64,000 bases of DNA from Tetragenococcus halophilus subsp. flandriensis (lineage in GTDB: Bacteria; Bacillota; Bacilli; Lactobacillales; Enterococcaceae): the NCBI RefSeq assembly GCF_030161475.1, contig NZ_BSUG01000023.1, positions 1 through 64,000 of the forward strand, written 5' to 3'. The notes beneath the pieces were generated by a model. It made no database searches, was not told the origin of the DNA, and saw only the letters and a list, made by a program, of their open reading frames with translations. The translations under genes were made by a program, and so were the position numbers. Shown here one piece after another: positions 53,413 through 64,000 of this stretch (the stretch's first letter is position 1; the number at the start of each line of letters is the position of its first letter).

Positions 53413-53504
53413 CTGTGAATCACTACGATTTAGCGACCGAAGGGGAGCTAAGAGTAGCTGATGAACAGTACTAGGACGAGCGAAAGCGAGGCGTAGCGTC
53501 CGAA
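53413..53504. other. GC-rich structured intergenic element
   Basis: Between walJ and the convergent CPBP gene lies a 90-bp patch richer in GC than its surroundings. ACTA-GGACG and CGTCC-GAAT-TAGT pair around a loop that contains GCGAAAGC, a GNRA-like small hairpin. No reading frame of note is present. Its nature is unknown. Confidence 0.35.
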
Positions 53505-54137
53505 TTAGTTTCCCGCTATTAAGACGAGATTTGCAATAACGACTAAGCTGTTCATGCCGACATGGCTAATCATAGAAGTCCAAATCTTGCCGGTTTTTTT
53601 ATAAAGTAAGCTAAGGAAAAAGCCCAGACAAAAGTATAACAGTAGATGTCCATCTTGATGGACAACAGCAAATATCAGCGAACTAACAATAATACCTAGC
53701 CAAGGATAAGCAAATGAATCAAACAGACCGATCAGAGAACGACGGAAGACAAATTCTTCCATAATCGGACCGCCGACCATTGCTGCTAGAGCAAATAAAG
53801 GTTGACGTAAGACGATCCCAATAATATTTTGTGTATTTTGTGATTCAATCGGTACGCCGAAAAATTGTTCTATTTGCATAATTCCTGTTTGCAAAAGTAT
53901 GGCTAGAAAAATCCCGACGATCCCCCAAAATAAAGTAGGGAGTAGGTTGATCTTGTTTTTTTCAAAGCTTAATTTACTTGTTTGCTTAAGATATAAAAAA
54001 ATCATAAAAGCAGCGCCTAAAAGATAAGTAACTGTGGTGGTATTCGTACTGGCTTGGCTCGTTGGTGCAAAGATGGGCGCAAAAAAAGCAATAATATACA
54101 TAAAAATGGTCAATAAACTATATTTTCTAACAGACAT
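53505..54137 (-). CDS. CPBP family intramembrane metalloprotease
   Basis: The 210-residue protein is a CPBP (CAAX protease and bacteriocin-processing) membrane protein. Its three motifs are EEFVFRR near residue 126, FAVVHQDGH near 155 and HVGMNS near 192. About six hydrophobic segments are visible. Members process prenylated proteins in eukaryotes; in lactic acid bacteria some give bacteriocin self-protection. The target here is unknown. AAAAGGAG precedes the ATG. It converges with walJ. Confidence 0.92.
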   Translation of the reverse strand: MSVRKYSLLTIFMYIIAFFAPIFAPTSQASTNTTTVTYLLGAAFMIFLYLKQTSKLSFEKNKINLLPTLFWGIVGIFLAILLQTGIMQIEQFFGVPIESQNTQNIIGIVLRQPLFALAAMVGGPIMEEFVFRRSLIGLFDSFAYPWLGIIVSSLIFAVVHQDGHLLLYFCLGFFLSLLYKKTGKIWTSMISHVGMNSLVVIANLVLIAGN

Positions 54138-54246
54138 TAGCGACTCCTTTTTCTGAGAAATTTTTTATCAATTTACTTATTATACAAAAATCAAGTCAGA
54201 TTGACAATTGTCAATCATTTAGTCGATAACTTCGGCCTTAAAAGTG

Positions 54247-54263
54247 ACTGACTTTTTTTGACT
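54247..54263. promoter_or_regulatory. Possible CtsR operator
   Basis: Two GACT heptad-like halves, CTGACTT and TTTGACT, are arranged like the CtsR direct repeat upstream of the groESL promoter. One half departs from consensus. Confidence 0.4.
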
Positions 54264-54329
54264 TTTGTAAAAAAATTTGTTCTAACTACTTGCAATATTA
54301 GTAAAAAATGATAATATTGAAATTGTGAG

Positions 54330-54356
54330 TTAGCACTCTATATTAATGAGTGCTAA
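54330..54356 (+). promoter_or_regulatory. CIRCE operator (HrcA)
   Basis: TTAGCACTC, nine bases and GAGTGCTAA form a perfect CIRCE element. A promoter-like TTGCAA (54290-54295) with TAATAT (54312-54317) lies just upstream. Confidence 0.97.
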
Positions 54357-54399
54357 TAACAGAAAATTAAATGAAAGATTTTATTTGGAGGGATTTCTC

Positions 54400-54684
54400 G
54401 TGTTAAAACCATTAGGCGATCGCGTATTGATCGAAGTTTCGGAAGAAGAAGAAAAAACAGTTGGAGGCATTGTTTTAGCATCCACTGCGCAAGAAAAGCC
54501 ACAAACTGGTAAAGTTGTAGCTGTCGGTCCAGGACGTACACTAGATAATGGTGAACAAGCAAAGGTTCCTGTAAACGTCGGAGATACTGTTTTATTTGAA
54601 AAGTATGCCGGCTCTGAAGTGAAATATGACGGACAAGACTACATGATCTTTTCAGCAAAAGACATTGTAGCAATTGTAGAATAA
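54400..54684 (+). CDS. groES: Co-chaperonin GroES
   Basis: The protein of about 94 residues is the GroES lid of the chaperonin. It begins [13 protein letters not shown], has the mobile-loop region [18 protein letters not shown] and ends [16 protein letters not shown] chose the GTG at 54400, 8 nt after GGAGG; the upstream in-frame codons overlap CIRCE and are leader. It forms an operon with groEL under HrcA control through CIRCE. Confidence 0.97.
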   Translation: MLKPLGDRVLIEVSEEEEKTVGGIVLASTAQEKPQTGKVVAVGPGRTLDNGEQAKVPVNVGDTVLFEKYAGSEVKYDGQDYMIFSAKDIVAIVE

Positions 54685-54701
54685 AAAATACTTTATTTTG
54701 A

Positions 54702-56354
<1,653 letters not shown>

Positions 56355-56363
56355 TAGCTTTAC

Positions 56364-56405
56364 AAAAAATCCTTGGACAAATTAAATGTCCAAGGATTTT
56401 TTTTT
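56364..56405 (+). terminator. Rho-independent terminator of groESL
   Basis: A 16-bp stem (AAAAAATCCTTGGACA with TGTCCAAGGATTTTTT) and a long T run follow groEL. Confidence 0.95.
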
Positions 56406-56455
56406 GCGTTATCGTAGTTAGCAGAAAGAGACTATGCGAATTGCTATACATTCAA

Positions 56456-56721
56456 CATAGAATTCTATTTTCTTTGAGCTATCCATTCAAATTCCTCATT
56501 GTTTTCTGGTTCCTCTGAGCTATCCGTTCAGATTCCTCATTGTTTTCTGGTTTCTATGGGCTATCAATGCTTATTCAACATAGAATTCTCGTTTCTATGA
56601 GCTATCGGTAACTCATTCACCATAGAATTCTACTTTCATTGTTGGACCGCCACCGTTAGCACATAGAATTCTCATTCCGTTGTTCTTAATTAATGTTAAA
56701 CACATGGCTTCATTGTTTTCT
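56456..56721. repeat. 41-bp-period repeat island 4 (CATAGAATTCT / GAGCTATC)
   Basis: The gene-free stretch 56355-56944 has CAT-G-TTCT words at 56456, 56497, 56538, 56579, 56621 and 56662 (steps 41, 41, 41, 42, 41). CATAGAATTCT and CATTGTTTTCT are the two forms. GAGCTATC or GGGCTATC occurs at 56476, 56517, 56558 and 56599 (steps 41, 41, 41). A further CATTGTTTTCT is at 56711. The rest, 56722-56890, shows no gene. Confidence 0.85.
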
Positions 56722-56892
56722 TGTGCTTAATTCAAAGAAAAATTAGGAATATATAATAAATGATGCAATTAGTCGCAGCATTTTGATAAAGTAACGTTCT
56801 TAAACACGGTTAACAACATAATTTTTAAATTCTACTGTGATTAAAAGATAATAGTAACATCATTTTTGTCATCCTATGTGATTGTTTAATAG

Positions 56893-56941
56893 AAAAAAGA
56901 TACAGACTAGTTTGTACGATAAAATTAGTCTGTATCTTTTT
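56893..56941 (-). terminator. Terminator of the leftward SDR gene
   Basis: A 16-bp stem (AAAAAGATACAGACTA with TAGTCTGTATCTTTTT) is followed on the minus strand by T-rich sequence. Confidence 0.9.
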
Positions 56942-56944
56942 GTT

Positions 56945-57772
56945 TTATAAATAATTTGCTAGACTGTCTTTTGTTATTTGCTGCAGTTTTTCTCTAGCTG
57001 CTTTATCGTAAGCTTGTGGGTTCGCTTGAGCTTGGGTTTTACCTTCAAAATATTCGCCTGTAACTTTATCTAAATCTTTTGATGTGGCAAGAAATTCAAC
57101 GGCAGAAAAGCCTTTTTCCACTGAAGTTTGCGCTGGACCGAAATGATCAGATACCATGTTTGTACTCATTAGTGTTGATGGATGTAGCGCATTGACGTGA
57201 ATTTCTTTTTCCTTTAGTTCAGCTGCAAGGTCAAATGTAAACATGATCAAAGCTAATTTACTGCGCTCATACGCTAAATAACCTTCATAATGCTTTTCCA
57301 TATTGATATCATTAAAATCAATAGGCGCTTGGCCGACTGAAGCAACGTTAATGATTCTCGCATCATCGTTGATAACAGGAAGTAACTTTTCAGTCAGTAA
57401 AACTTGCGCCAAATAATTGATGCTCCATCTTAACTCATAACCATCTTGACTCAATTCACGTTGCTTTTGCGATTTCGGACCACCACCAATACCAGCATTG
57501 TTTACCAAAAGATCAATTTTTTCATTATTTGCTATAATCTTTTCAGCTAACTGTGCTACTGAGTGAAGCGAAGAAAAATCGCCATTAAAATATTTTAAAT
57601 CCTGATTACCGGTCGTTTGTTTTATTTCTTCAACGGTGTTAAAACCTTTTTCTTCATTTCTTCCATGTAATAAGATCCTTGCGCCTTGTTTTGCAAAACG
57701 TTCAGCTGTCATTCTTCCCAGACCATCTGTTGCGCCAGTAATTAAAACTGTAGATTCTGCTAATGCTTTCAT
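56945..57772 (-). CDS. SDR family oxidoreductase
   Basis: The protein of about 275 residues is an SDR of the retinol-dehydrogenase-like type. TGATDGLG is near residue 13, NNAGIGGG near 91, the serine lies in NVASVG, and the catalytic Tyr and Lys are in YERSK. I chose the ATG at 57772, 8 nt after AGGAAGG; the GTG nine bases earlier would abut that site. It is a single-gene unit. The substrate is unknown. Confidence 0.88.
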   Translation of the reverse strand: MKALAESTVLITGATDGLGRMTAERFAKQGARILLHGRNEEKGFNTVEEIKQTTGNQDLKYFNGDFSSLHSVAQLAEKIIANNEKIDLLVNNAGIGGGPKSQKQRELSQDGYELRWSINYLAQVLLTEKLLPVINDDARIINVASVGQAPIDFNDINMEKHYEGYLAYERSKLALIMFTFDLAAELKEKEIHVNALHPSTLMSTNMVSDHFGPAQTSVEKGFSAVEFLATSKDLDKVTGEYFEGKTQAQANPQAYDKAAREKLQQITKDSLANYL

Positions 57773-57901
57773 TGAGCGCACCTTCCTTTTGTGAATTTTA
57801 ATGCTTTATTTTAGCATAACAAAAAATCATATTTAGTAAAATAAAAAGGAAACATACAGTCTTTCTATAATATTTTCCTTATTTTAAGTGTTATTATTAC
57901 A

Positions 57902-57931
57902 TTGCTGTTATTATCTTTGTTATAATATAAT
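57902..57931 (+). promoter_or_regulatory. Promoter of pncB-nadE
   Basis: TTGCTG (57902-57907) and TATAAT (57926-57931) are 18 bp apart. TGTTATTAT occurs at 57889 and 57906, a 17-bp direct repeat across the -35 element that could bind a regulator. Confidence 0.55.
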
Positions 57932-57959
57932 GGAGAAAAATTGAGGGAGTCTGAGTGTA

Positions 57960-59426
57960 ATGAATAAAACGTACAAAGATGATAGTTTAGCACTGCATAC
58001 GGATCTTTATCAAATTAATATGATGAAAACTTATTGGGAACTAGGGCGTGCTGATAAGCATGCTGTTTTTGAGTGTTTTTTCCGGGAAATGCCGTTTAAA
58101 AATGGTTATGCAGTATTTGCTGGTTTGGAGCGTTTGGTTGATTATTTAAAAAATTTGAAATTTACTGAATCAGACATTGAATATTTACGTTCAGTAGAAA
58201 ATTATCCGGAAGGTTTTTTGGATTATTTAAAAAACTTCTCTTTTAATTGTACTGTTCGTTCAGCTAAAGAAGGAGACTTGGTTTTTGCTAATGAGCCGAT
58301 TATTCAAGTAGAAGGGCCTCTAGCTCAAGCGCAATTAGTAGAAACTGCTATTTTAAATATCGTTAATTTTCAAACTTTAATTGCCACCAAAGCAGCCCGT
58401 ATCAAGTCTGTTATAGGAGAAGATCCGCTCTTGGAATTTGGTTCAAGACGTGGACAAGAGATGGATGCCGCTTTATGGGGAGCTCGTGCTTCCTATGTGG
58501 GTGGTGCTGATGCTACGAGTAATGTACGCGCCGGTAAAGTATTTGGTATTCCAGATGCGGGGACCCATGCACATTCACTTATTCAGTCTTATGGCAATGA
58601 CTACGATGGTTTTATGGCTTATGCTAAAACGCATAAAGATTGTGTCTTTTTAGTGGATACCTATGATACATTAAAACTAGGCGTGCCAAATGCGATTCGT
58701 GTGGCTAAAGAATTAGGCGATCAGATCAATTTCTTAGGCGTACGAATTGACAGCGGAGATATGGCCTATATTTCCAAAAAAGTTCGAGAGCAGTTGGATG
58801 ACGCTGGTTTTCCTGAGGCGAAAATTTATGCCTCCAATGATCTTGACGAAAATACGATTTTAAATCTAAAAATGCAAAAAGCCAAAATTGACGTCTGGGG
58901 CGTGGGAACGAATCTGATTACCGCTTATGATCAACCTGCATTAGGTGCGGTTTATAAATTAGTTTCGATTGAAGATGGGCAAGGTGAAATGGTCGATACG
59001 ATCAAACTTTCCAGTAATGCAGAAAAAGTAACAACGCCTGGAAAAAAACAAGTATGGCGTATTACGCGCAATTCAGACGGAAAATCACAAGGGGACTATG
59101 TCACTTTGTGGCATGAAAAACCTAACGAACAAGAAAGTATCTATATGTTTCATCCAGTCCACACTTATATTAACAAAACTGTTACTGATTTTACTGCTCG
59201 CATTCTTTTACATGATATTTTTGCAGAAGGTAAACTGGTTTATGATATGCCTTCTTTAGAAGAGATCAAAGAATACTCTGAAAGTTGCCTAGCTTCCTTG
59301 TGGGAAGAGTATAAACGTGATTTAAATCCACAACCTTACCCAGTAGATTTATCGACAGATTGTTATAATCATAAGATGAGACTTTTGAATAAAGTTCGTC
59401 AAGAGGTAGAAGATATAACATCTTAA
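57960..59426 (+). CDS. pncB: Nicotinate phosphoribosyltransferase
   Basis: The 488-residue enzyme makes nicotinate mononucleotide from nicotinate and phosphoribosyl pyrophosphate. Family stretches are [18 protein letters not shown] at residues 12-29, [19 protein letters not shown] near 160 and [17 protein letters not shown] near 200, which hold the active-site residues. It feeds NAD salvage. A GGGAG site precedes the ATG. It is followed by nadE after about 26 bp, and the two form an NAD operon. Confidence 0.96.
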   Translation: MNKTYKDDSLALHTDLYQINMMKTYWELGRADKHAVFECFFREMPFKNGYAVFAGLERLVDYLKNLKFTESDIEYLRSVENYPEGFLDYLKNFSFNCTVRSAKEGDLVFANEPIIQVEGPLAQAQLVETAILNIVNFQTLIATKAARIKSVIGEDPLLEFGSRRGQEMDAALWGARASYVGGADATSNVRAGKVFGIPDAGTHAHSLIQSYGNDYDGFMAYAKTHKDCVFLVDTYDTLKLGVPNAIRVAKELGDQINFLGVRIDSGDMAYISKKVREQLDDAGFPEAKIYASNDLDENTILNLKMQKAKIDVWGVGTNLITAYDQPALGAVYKLVSIEDGQGEMVDTIKLSSNAEKVTTPGKKQVWRITRNSDGKSQGDYVTLWHEKPNEQESIYMFHPVHTYINKTVTDFTARILLHDIFAEGKLVYDMPSLEEIKEYSESCLASLWEEYKRDLNPQPYPVDLSTDCYNHKMRLLNKVRQEVEDITS

Positions 59427-59452
59427 TTGTTATATATGTAGGAGGAATTATT

Positions 59453-60277
59453 TTGAGTTTACAAACAAAAATTATCAATGAAACAGGTGTCCAGCCGACA
59501 ATTGATCCAGAAGAGGAAATCAGAAAGAGTATAGAATTTTTAAAAGATTATTTATACAAAAATTCTTTTTTAAAAACCTTTGTATTGGGTATTAGTGGCG
59601 GACAGGACTCTTCATTAGCTGGACGTATGACACAAATGGCCATGGAGGAAATGCGACAAGAGACCCAAGATTCGGACTATCATTTTATTGCGGTACGACT
59701 TCCTTATGGTACCCAAGCAGATGAAGAAGACGCTGAACGTGCTATTGAGTTTATCCAACCAGATACACAAATTGCGGTTGATATTAAACCAGCAGTAGAT
59801 GCGCAAGTATCTTCTTTAGAAACGGTTGGCATGTCAGTTTCAGATTTTAATAAAGGGAACATAAAAGCACGTCAGCGTATGATTACGCAATACGCAATTG
59901 CTGGAGAATTTTCGGGTGCGGTGATAGGCACTGACCATGCGGCGGAAAATATCACAGGCTTTTTCACGAAATTTGGCGATGGGGCAGCTGATATCATGCC
60001 TTTATTCCGCTTAAACAAAAGACAAGGCCAACTACTATTAGAAACGTTGAGCGCACCAGAAGAACTTTATATTAAAGTGCCAACTGCAGATTTAGAAGAA
60101 GAAAAACCACTACTTAGCGACGAAACGGCGTTAGGTGTAACTTATCAAGAGATTGATGATTACTTAGAAGGAAAACGTGTTTCCAAACAAGCCCAAGAAA
60201 CAATTGAAAATTTATGGGTGAAATCGCAACATAAAAGGCATCAACCGATCACGATTTTTGATGATTTTTGGAAATAA
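59453..60277 (+). CDS. nadE: NH3-dependent NAD+ synthetase
   Basis: The 274-residue enzyme makes NAD from deamido-NAD with ammonia and ATP. The P-loop is [13 protein letters not shown] near residue 45, and [23 protein letters not shown] near 160 is the deamido-NAD and metal site. No glutaminase domain is present, so it uses free ammonia. The start is TTG, 7 nt after GGAGG. It is the last gene of the pncB-nadE operon. Confidence 0.97.
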   Translation: MSLQTKIINETGVQPTIDPEEEIRKSIEFLKDYLYKNSFLKTFVLGISGGQDSSLAGRMTQMAMEEMRQETQDSDYHFIAVRLPYGTQADEEDAERAIEFIQPDTQIAVDIKPAVDAQVSSLETVGMSVSDFNKGNIKARQRMITQYAIAGEFSGAVIGTDHAAENITGFFTKFGDGAADIMPLFRLNKRQGQLLLETLSAPEELYIKVPTADLEEEKPLLSDETALGVTYQEIDDYLEGKRVSKQAQETIENLWVKSQHKRHQPITIFDDFWK

Positions 60278-60317
60278 AAGCGCGTAAGTATTTGTTTGGA
60301 CTTTGTCAACAATAGCT

Positions 60318-60350
60318 AAGGGAAACCTCAACGTTTCCCTTTTTATTTTT
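60318..60350 (+). terminator. Rho-independent terminator
   Basis: The stem AAGGGAAAC with GTTTCCCTT has a 6-nt loop and is followed by TTTTATTTTT. Confidence 0.88.
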
Positions 60351-60370
60351 TAGTAAGGTGTTTGAAAAGA

Positions 60371-62173
60371 ATGAATAGAAAATTAAAATATTTAGTCTTA
60401 ACTTTAGTGATTTTTTGTGGAATTATCTTTAGTAATCTTTTTTTACAATGGTGTCAAAATGAGCTATCCATTGATTTAGCTGTAAAATTTGCTTTTTTGT
60501 GGCATACAGAAAAATTCTTTTTAGCTAGCTTGGTTTTGTTGATACTGTTTATCTTTCTAAGCAGTCTGGCTGGTTCGTTAATTGCAGGGGCTAGTTTTTA
60601 TAGCCTTTTTATTACGATTATAGGCATAGCTACTTATCTGAAAATGTCCTTTCGACAAGAACCAGTTTATCCTGATGATTTACAAATGATTACACAACTA
60701 GGATTTTTTAGAGAAGTTATTGGGACCGGGCCTTTTGTGTTCGTTCTTATTTTAATGATCGCTGTGGGACTTCTTTTTATCTATCAATTATATCGTAGTT
60801 TCTTTTTAGCAAAAAATACACAAATCTTACGTGTTATTATGCTTTGTCTTAGCAGTTTAGGTTTGCTGTATATCAGTCATTTCAATGATGAAAGCAATTT
60901 GCTAAGGAAAGGCTATGACCAAACCGCTTTGTGGATTCCTTATTCGCAAGAAATGAATTATTATAATGTCGGTTTTGTAGGTGGTTTTTTATATAATTTG
61001 CGGGTGGAGGCTATGCAAGAACCTGAAGGATATTCACAAGAAGCGATTGAAGATATTACAGAAAAATACCAAGAGGAAGTTGAACCAGCTGAAAGCAAAG
61101 AGCAGCCTAATATTGTCTATGTGATGAGTGAAAGTTTTTCTGATCCTGAGCATTTGCAAGGACTCTCGGTTTCAGGAAATCCTTTAAAAGAGTATTATGA
61201 GCTAGCTAAGCAAACTTACAGTGGGAAAATGCTTTCGCAAAATTACGGGGGCGGTACAGCTAACATTGAATTTGAGGCCTTAACGAGTTTTTCTATGGAA
61301 TTATTGAATCCTCAGATGACAACGCCTTATACGATGTTAATACCTAAGATGGATGATTTGCCTTCCTTGGTTTCTTTAACAAAAGATCGAGGATATGATA
61401 CAACTGCGATTCATCCTTATGATACTTCCATGTATAAAAGACAAGATGTTTATTCGATTTTAGGTTTTGATCGTTTTATCGACCAGGATAGTATGGATTA
61501 TACCCAAACCATCGAAAATAACCCTTATATTTCTGATGAGGCCGCTTATCAGCAAATATTGGACCAATTACAAGAAGAGCAAACACCACAGTTTTTTCAT
61601 TTGGTGACCATGCAGACGCATATGCCTTATGAAGGCAAATACGAAAATGTTGATTATCAAGTAAGTGGGAACGACAATAATCGCAATGTTGAACATTATT
61701 TACAAGATATCGATTATAGTGGAAAAGCGCTAAAAGACTTCACCCAAGAACTGGAAAAATTACCAGAACGTACTTTAGTCGTTTTTTGGGGCGATCACTT
61801 ACCGGGAATTTATTCTGATCAATTACAAGAACAAAATGATGAAGCGGATTTACATCAAACCGAGTTTTTAATGGTAGATTCAAAAAAGGATTTAGAACAT
61901 AAAGACGGGGAAATCACAAGCCCATTTTACTTTGCGCCGAATTTATTTGAAAAAGCTGGTTTGCAGTCAACGCCTTTTTATGAACTTTTATTAGATTTAG
62001 AAGATATACTGCCTGCTTTTGAACCGAGGATGTATGTAGATAATGATAAACAATTTCATGAAGAATTAAACTTAAATAAAAATCAACAAGAAATCTACCA
62101 AGATTATCGTTTGATTCAATACGATATTTTACAAGGTGAACAATATAGCTTAGAAAACGATTTTTTCAATTAA
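60371..62173 (+). CDS. LTA synthase family sulfatase-fold membrane protein
   Basis: The protein of about 600 residues has five N-terminal membrane segments (to about residue 180) and an outer sulfatase-type domain. NIVYVMSESFSDPE near residue 250 gives a metal ligand, Thr296 in GGGTANIEFEALT matches the catalytic Thr of LtaS, and VVFWGDHLPG near 475 gives the Asp-His pair. Members join glycerol phosphate to lipoteichoic acid or related polymers. I chose the ATG at 60371, 10 nt after AAGGTG. Whether it is the main LTA synthase or a paralogue for another polymer is open. Confidence 0.87.
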   Translation: MNRKLKYLVLTLVIFCGIIFSNLFLQWCQNELSIDLAVKFAFLWHTEKFFLASLVLLILFIFLSSLAGSLIAGASFYSLFITIIGIATYLKMSFRQEPVYPDDLQMITQLGFFREVIGTGPFVFVLILMIAVGLLFIYQLYRSFFLAKNTQILRVIMLCLSSLGLLYISHFNDESNLLRKGYDQTALWIPYSQEMNYYNVGFVGGFLYNLRVEAMQEPEGYSQEAIEDITEKYQEEVEPAESKEQPNIVYVMSESFSDPEHLQGLSVSGNPLKEYYELAKQTYSGKMLSQNYGGGTANIEFEALTSFSMELLNPQMTTPYTMLIPKMDDLPSLVSLTKDRGYDTTAIHPYDTSMYKRQDVYSILGFDRFIDQDSMDYTQTIENNPYISDEAAYQQILDQLQEEQTPQFFHLVTMQTHMPYEGKYENVDYQVSGNDNNRNVEHYLQDIDYSGKALKDFTQELEKLPERTLVVFWGDHLPGIYSDQLQEQNDEADLHQTEFLMVDSKKDLEHKDGEITSPFYFAPNLFEKAGLQSTPFYELLLDLEDILPAFEPRMYVDNDKQFHEELNLNKNQQEIYQDYRLIQYDILQGEQYSLENDFFN

Positions 62174-62312
62174 GTTGTTTCACACTTAGCTTCAATAAAA
62201 AATAATTTTATCATTTAAAACATGAAATCACGCCTTTTAATTTTTCTTTTACGACTATTTTTGTGAAACCCTAAGTAGAGGTGTGGATGTTTTTTGGATA
62301 AAAATTGTGGAT

Positions 62313-62357
62313 AAAAAAATGGCTTATTTGGTTTAAAAACCAGTAAGCCATTTTTTT
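62313..62357 (-). terminator. Terminator overlapping the LysR gene end
   Basis: A stem of about 20 bp (AAAATGGCTTA with TAAGCCATTTT, extended by TGGTTT/AAACCA) has A and T runs on both sides. It serves the leftward LysR gene. Confidence 0.9.
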
Positions 62358-63186
62358 AGGAAAACATTTCGCGATGGGATAATTGTTCTTGGATAAAGGT
62401 AGAAATCCGACCTAACTTTTCCGATACTACTTTTTTACGTGTCAAAAAGTATAGGTTTCGTTCGCCAAAAGAATCCAGACGTTGGTAGGGTAAATTTTGT
62501 TCTAAAGCTAACTTAGAGACGATCGTTTTTCCTACATGATGCTTTAACAGCGCTAAAACCATCTCATGGTTATAGGTACGGATAATATTAGGCGTTAAAT
62601 TGTTATATTTTAGATAATTTTCATTGATAAAACCTAGAGGAGAGTCGGTTTCAGGTAGCAACCAGTAGTCCGAGTCAGGATCTCCCGCTAGTACTAATTC
62701 ATCTTTAGTGACGATATAACGATCAACTAGCTCACTACGTTCTGGTGTTTCGATCAAGCCAAAATCAACTTTTGCTTTTTCTAATTCTTGGACAATTTCT
62801 TTTCCTGACATGACGGGAAAACTAAAATTGACCATAGGGAAACGCTTGACCAAAATAGGCACGATTTTAGGAATTAAGTAGGTGCCACAAGTTTGAGAAC
62901 TAGCCAAAACACAATTTTCACGATAACTTTTTTGCGTGTTTACATGCGTAATGGCGTCATTCCATTCCTCAATAATCTTTAAAATTCTAGGATATAAAAA
63001 ATCAGCTTCTTTGGTGGGAAGGATTTCCTGTTTTCCATTGCGAATAAATAAAGTGACATTTAAATGTTCCTCTAATTTTCGAATTTGAGCGGACACAGTC
63101 GGCTGGGTTAGATAAAGACTGTTTGCGGTCTTGGTAAAATTATGGGTTTCATAAACGGATAAAAAAGCTTTTAATAAGTGAAACAA
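62356..63186 (-). CDS. LysR family transcriptional regulator
   Basis: The 276-residue protein has a LysR helix-turn-helix (LLKAFLSVYETHNFTKTANSLYLTQPTVSAQIRKLEEHL, about 4-42) and a substrate domain from about residue 90 with an SSQTCGTYLIPKIVP start, as in CysB/CbbR-like members. The start is TTG, 7 nt after GAGG. It begins 24 bp after nrdI on the same strand, so it is likely co-transcribed with it. The regulated genes are unknown. Confidence 0.9.
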   Translation of the reverse strand: MFHLLKAFLSVYETHNFTKTANSLYLTQPTVSAQIRKLEEHLNVTLFIRNGKQEILPTKEADFLYPRILKIIEEWNDAITHVNTQKSYRENCVLASSQTCGTYLIPKIVPILVKRFPMVNFSFPVMSGKEIVQELEKAKVDFGLIETPERSELVDRYIVTKDELVLAGDPDSDYWLLPETDSPLGFINENYLKYNNLTPNIIRTYNHEMVLALLKHHVGKTIVSKLALEQNLPYQRLDSFGERNLYFLTRKKVVSEKLGRISTFIQEQLSHREMFS

Positions 63187-63210
63187 ACCTTCACCTCATT
63201 TGCATAAATT

Positions 63211-63669
63211 TTAAAATTCATCTACGGCAGCTTGCCATTTTTTACAGAGTAATTGATAAATATTTTGAATTTCGTCATTAGTACCGCGTAATTCAAAATC
63301 AGCTAAAAAAGGGATGTCAAACTGTTCAGCGTACTGTTTAGCAGTTAAACAATATTGGTCGTTAAAATTTTTATTGCCGCTACCGATCACACCTAAACAA
63401 AGATTTGGATTATTTTTAAATTCGATATAATCCCGTAAACTTTCAGTTAAGATTTCCTGATCTCCATTATCGATGCCATTACCGCCTTCTAAATAAGTTG
63501 GAACAAAAGCAAAGAAAGGCTCAGTTTCTTCTTCTTCAGGTGTATTGTCGTCAATTTCTTTTGCGTGTATAATTAGATCATTACTATTATTTTTTTCTTC
63601 GGCAAATCGTTGGAGACGTTGCACAAAAGAACGCGTGTTGCCGGAAATAGATATATATACTACATTCAT
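63211..63669 (-). CDS. nrdI: Flavodoxin NrdI
   Basis: The 152-residue protein is NrdI, the flavodoxin that supplies oxidant to build the manganese-tyrosyl radical cofactor of class Ib ribonucleotide reductase. The phosphate loop is ISISGNTRSFVQRL at residues 6-19, and VPTYLEGG near 56 and GSGNKNFNDQYCLTAKQYA near 96 are flavin-site motifs of the family. AGGAGG precedes the ATG. No nrdE, nrdF or nrdH gene is in the window, so it is apart from the rest of its system. It is followed by a LysR gene. Confidence 0.93.
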   Translation of the reverse strand: MNVVYISISGNTRSFVQRLQRFAEEKNNSNDLIIHAKEIDDNTPEEEETEPFFAFVPTYLEGGNGIDNGDQEILTESLRDYIEFKNNPNLCLGVIGSGNKNFNDQYCLTAKQYAEQFDIPFLADFELRGTNDEIQNIYQLLCKKWQAAVDEF

Positions 63670-63747
63670 TGGATATTACCTCCTGGAGATAGTATAGCAA
63701 ATATAAGTAAGCCTTGGAAAATATTTTTATAAGAAAGAGGGAATTTT

Positions 63748-64000
63748 ATGATTCGTTTTGCCAAAAAAGAAGATCAACCCAAAATTGCTGAGTTAATATT
63801 AGTGATTTTAAAGGATATGGAGTTACCTTTTTTAAATAAAGTTGATGAACAAACCACTTTAAAAATTTTAGAAGAAGCGATGCAAGATCCTGATTATCGT
63901 TATGGCACTCAGCACGGTTTGGTGAATGAAGTAGATGGGGAAGTTGCTGGCATTGCTTTTGGTTATTTTGCAAGCGAAGAAGAAACTATCGATAGGAGTA
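63748..64000 (+). CDS. GNAT family N-acetyltransferase, 3' end outside the window
   Basis: The first 84 codons are visible. The frame opens MIRFAKKEDQPKIAEL, a usual GNAT start, and continues with GLVNEVDGEVAGIAFGYF near residue 60, which fits the central beta strands. The acetyl-CoA loop lies beyond the window. GAGGGAA precedes the ATG. It diverges from nrdI. Confidence 0.75.
   Translation, partial: MIRFAKKEDQPKIAELILVILKDMELPFLNKVDEQTTLKILEEAMQDPDYRYGTQHGLVNEVDGEVAGIAFGYFASEEETIDRS

Noticed and set aside
57840-57959. Riboswitch before pncB
   Set aside because: The leader after the -10 element is only about 25 nt, too short for a known NAD or other riboswitch.

Overview
This is low-GC chromosomal DNA of a lactic acid bacterium, most likely Enterococcaceae (Enterococcus, Tetragenococcus or a relative). 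The inference rests on strong Gram-positive Shine-Dalgarno sites, the walRK-walHI-walJ operon, a CopY-type copper operon, CIRCE-controlled groESL, pncB-nadE, NrdI and cellobiose-type PTS genes. The genus is not proven. I see no rRNA, tRNA, insertion sequence, prophage or CRISPR array.

Layout. About 1-16 kb is an oxidoreductase-rich accessory region: 2-hydroxyacid dehydrogenase, ornithine cyclodeaminase-like protein, several short-chain dehydrogenases, quinone-oxidoreductase-like MDR proteins, aldo/keto reductases, an FMN reductase, two surface lipoproteins with flavodoxin domains, a surface alpha/beta hydrolase and two MerR regulators. Many of these start from promoters with an 18-19 bp spacer that holds a MerR-type dyad, so they look like one electrophile or redox-stress regulon. 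About 18-24 kb is a beta-glucoside locus: a PRD regulator, a GH1 phospho-glucosidase and PTS EIIB, EIIA and EIIC with an extra small membrane protein. About 24.5-34 kb is mixed accessory DNA (ABC transporter, GNATs, HAD phosphatases, ROK regulator, MFS carrier, bacteriocin immunity); three genes there carry lesions. About 35-42.4 kb holds an HxlR/flavodoxin pair and a copper regulon: cop boxes precede a CoA-disulfide reductase region, a glutaredoxin-like gene, and ydhK-like-copY-copZ-copA. About 42.8-64 kb is more core-like: nth, walRKHIJ, a CPBP protease, groESL, pncB-nadE, an LtaS-like sulfatase, nrdI and regulators.

The most unusual signal is non-coding. Several gene-free gaps (about 13.9, 17.8, 25.9, 34.3, 42.5 and 56.5 kb) are built from degenerate direct repeats with an exact 41-bp step. 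Each gap uses its own sequence word, but the period is the same. Three of them also share one layout: two units, one diverged spacer unit of 42-43 bp, then three units. I know of no named element with this design.

Starts were moved from the longest reading frame wherever a well-spaced Shine-Dalgarno site pointed to a later ATG, GTG or TTG. Functions come from recognising motifs and family resemblance by eye; no database search was run.
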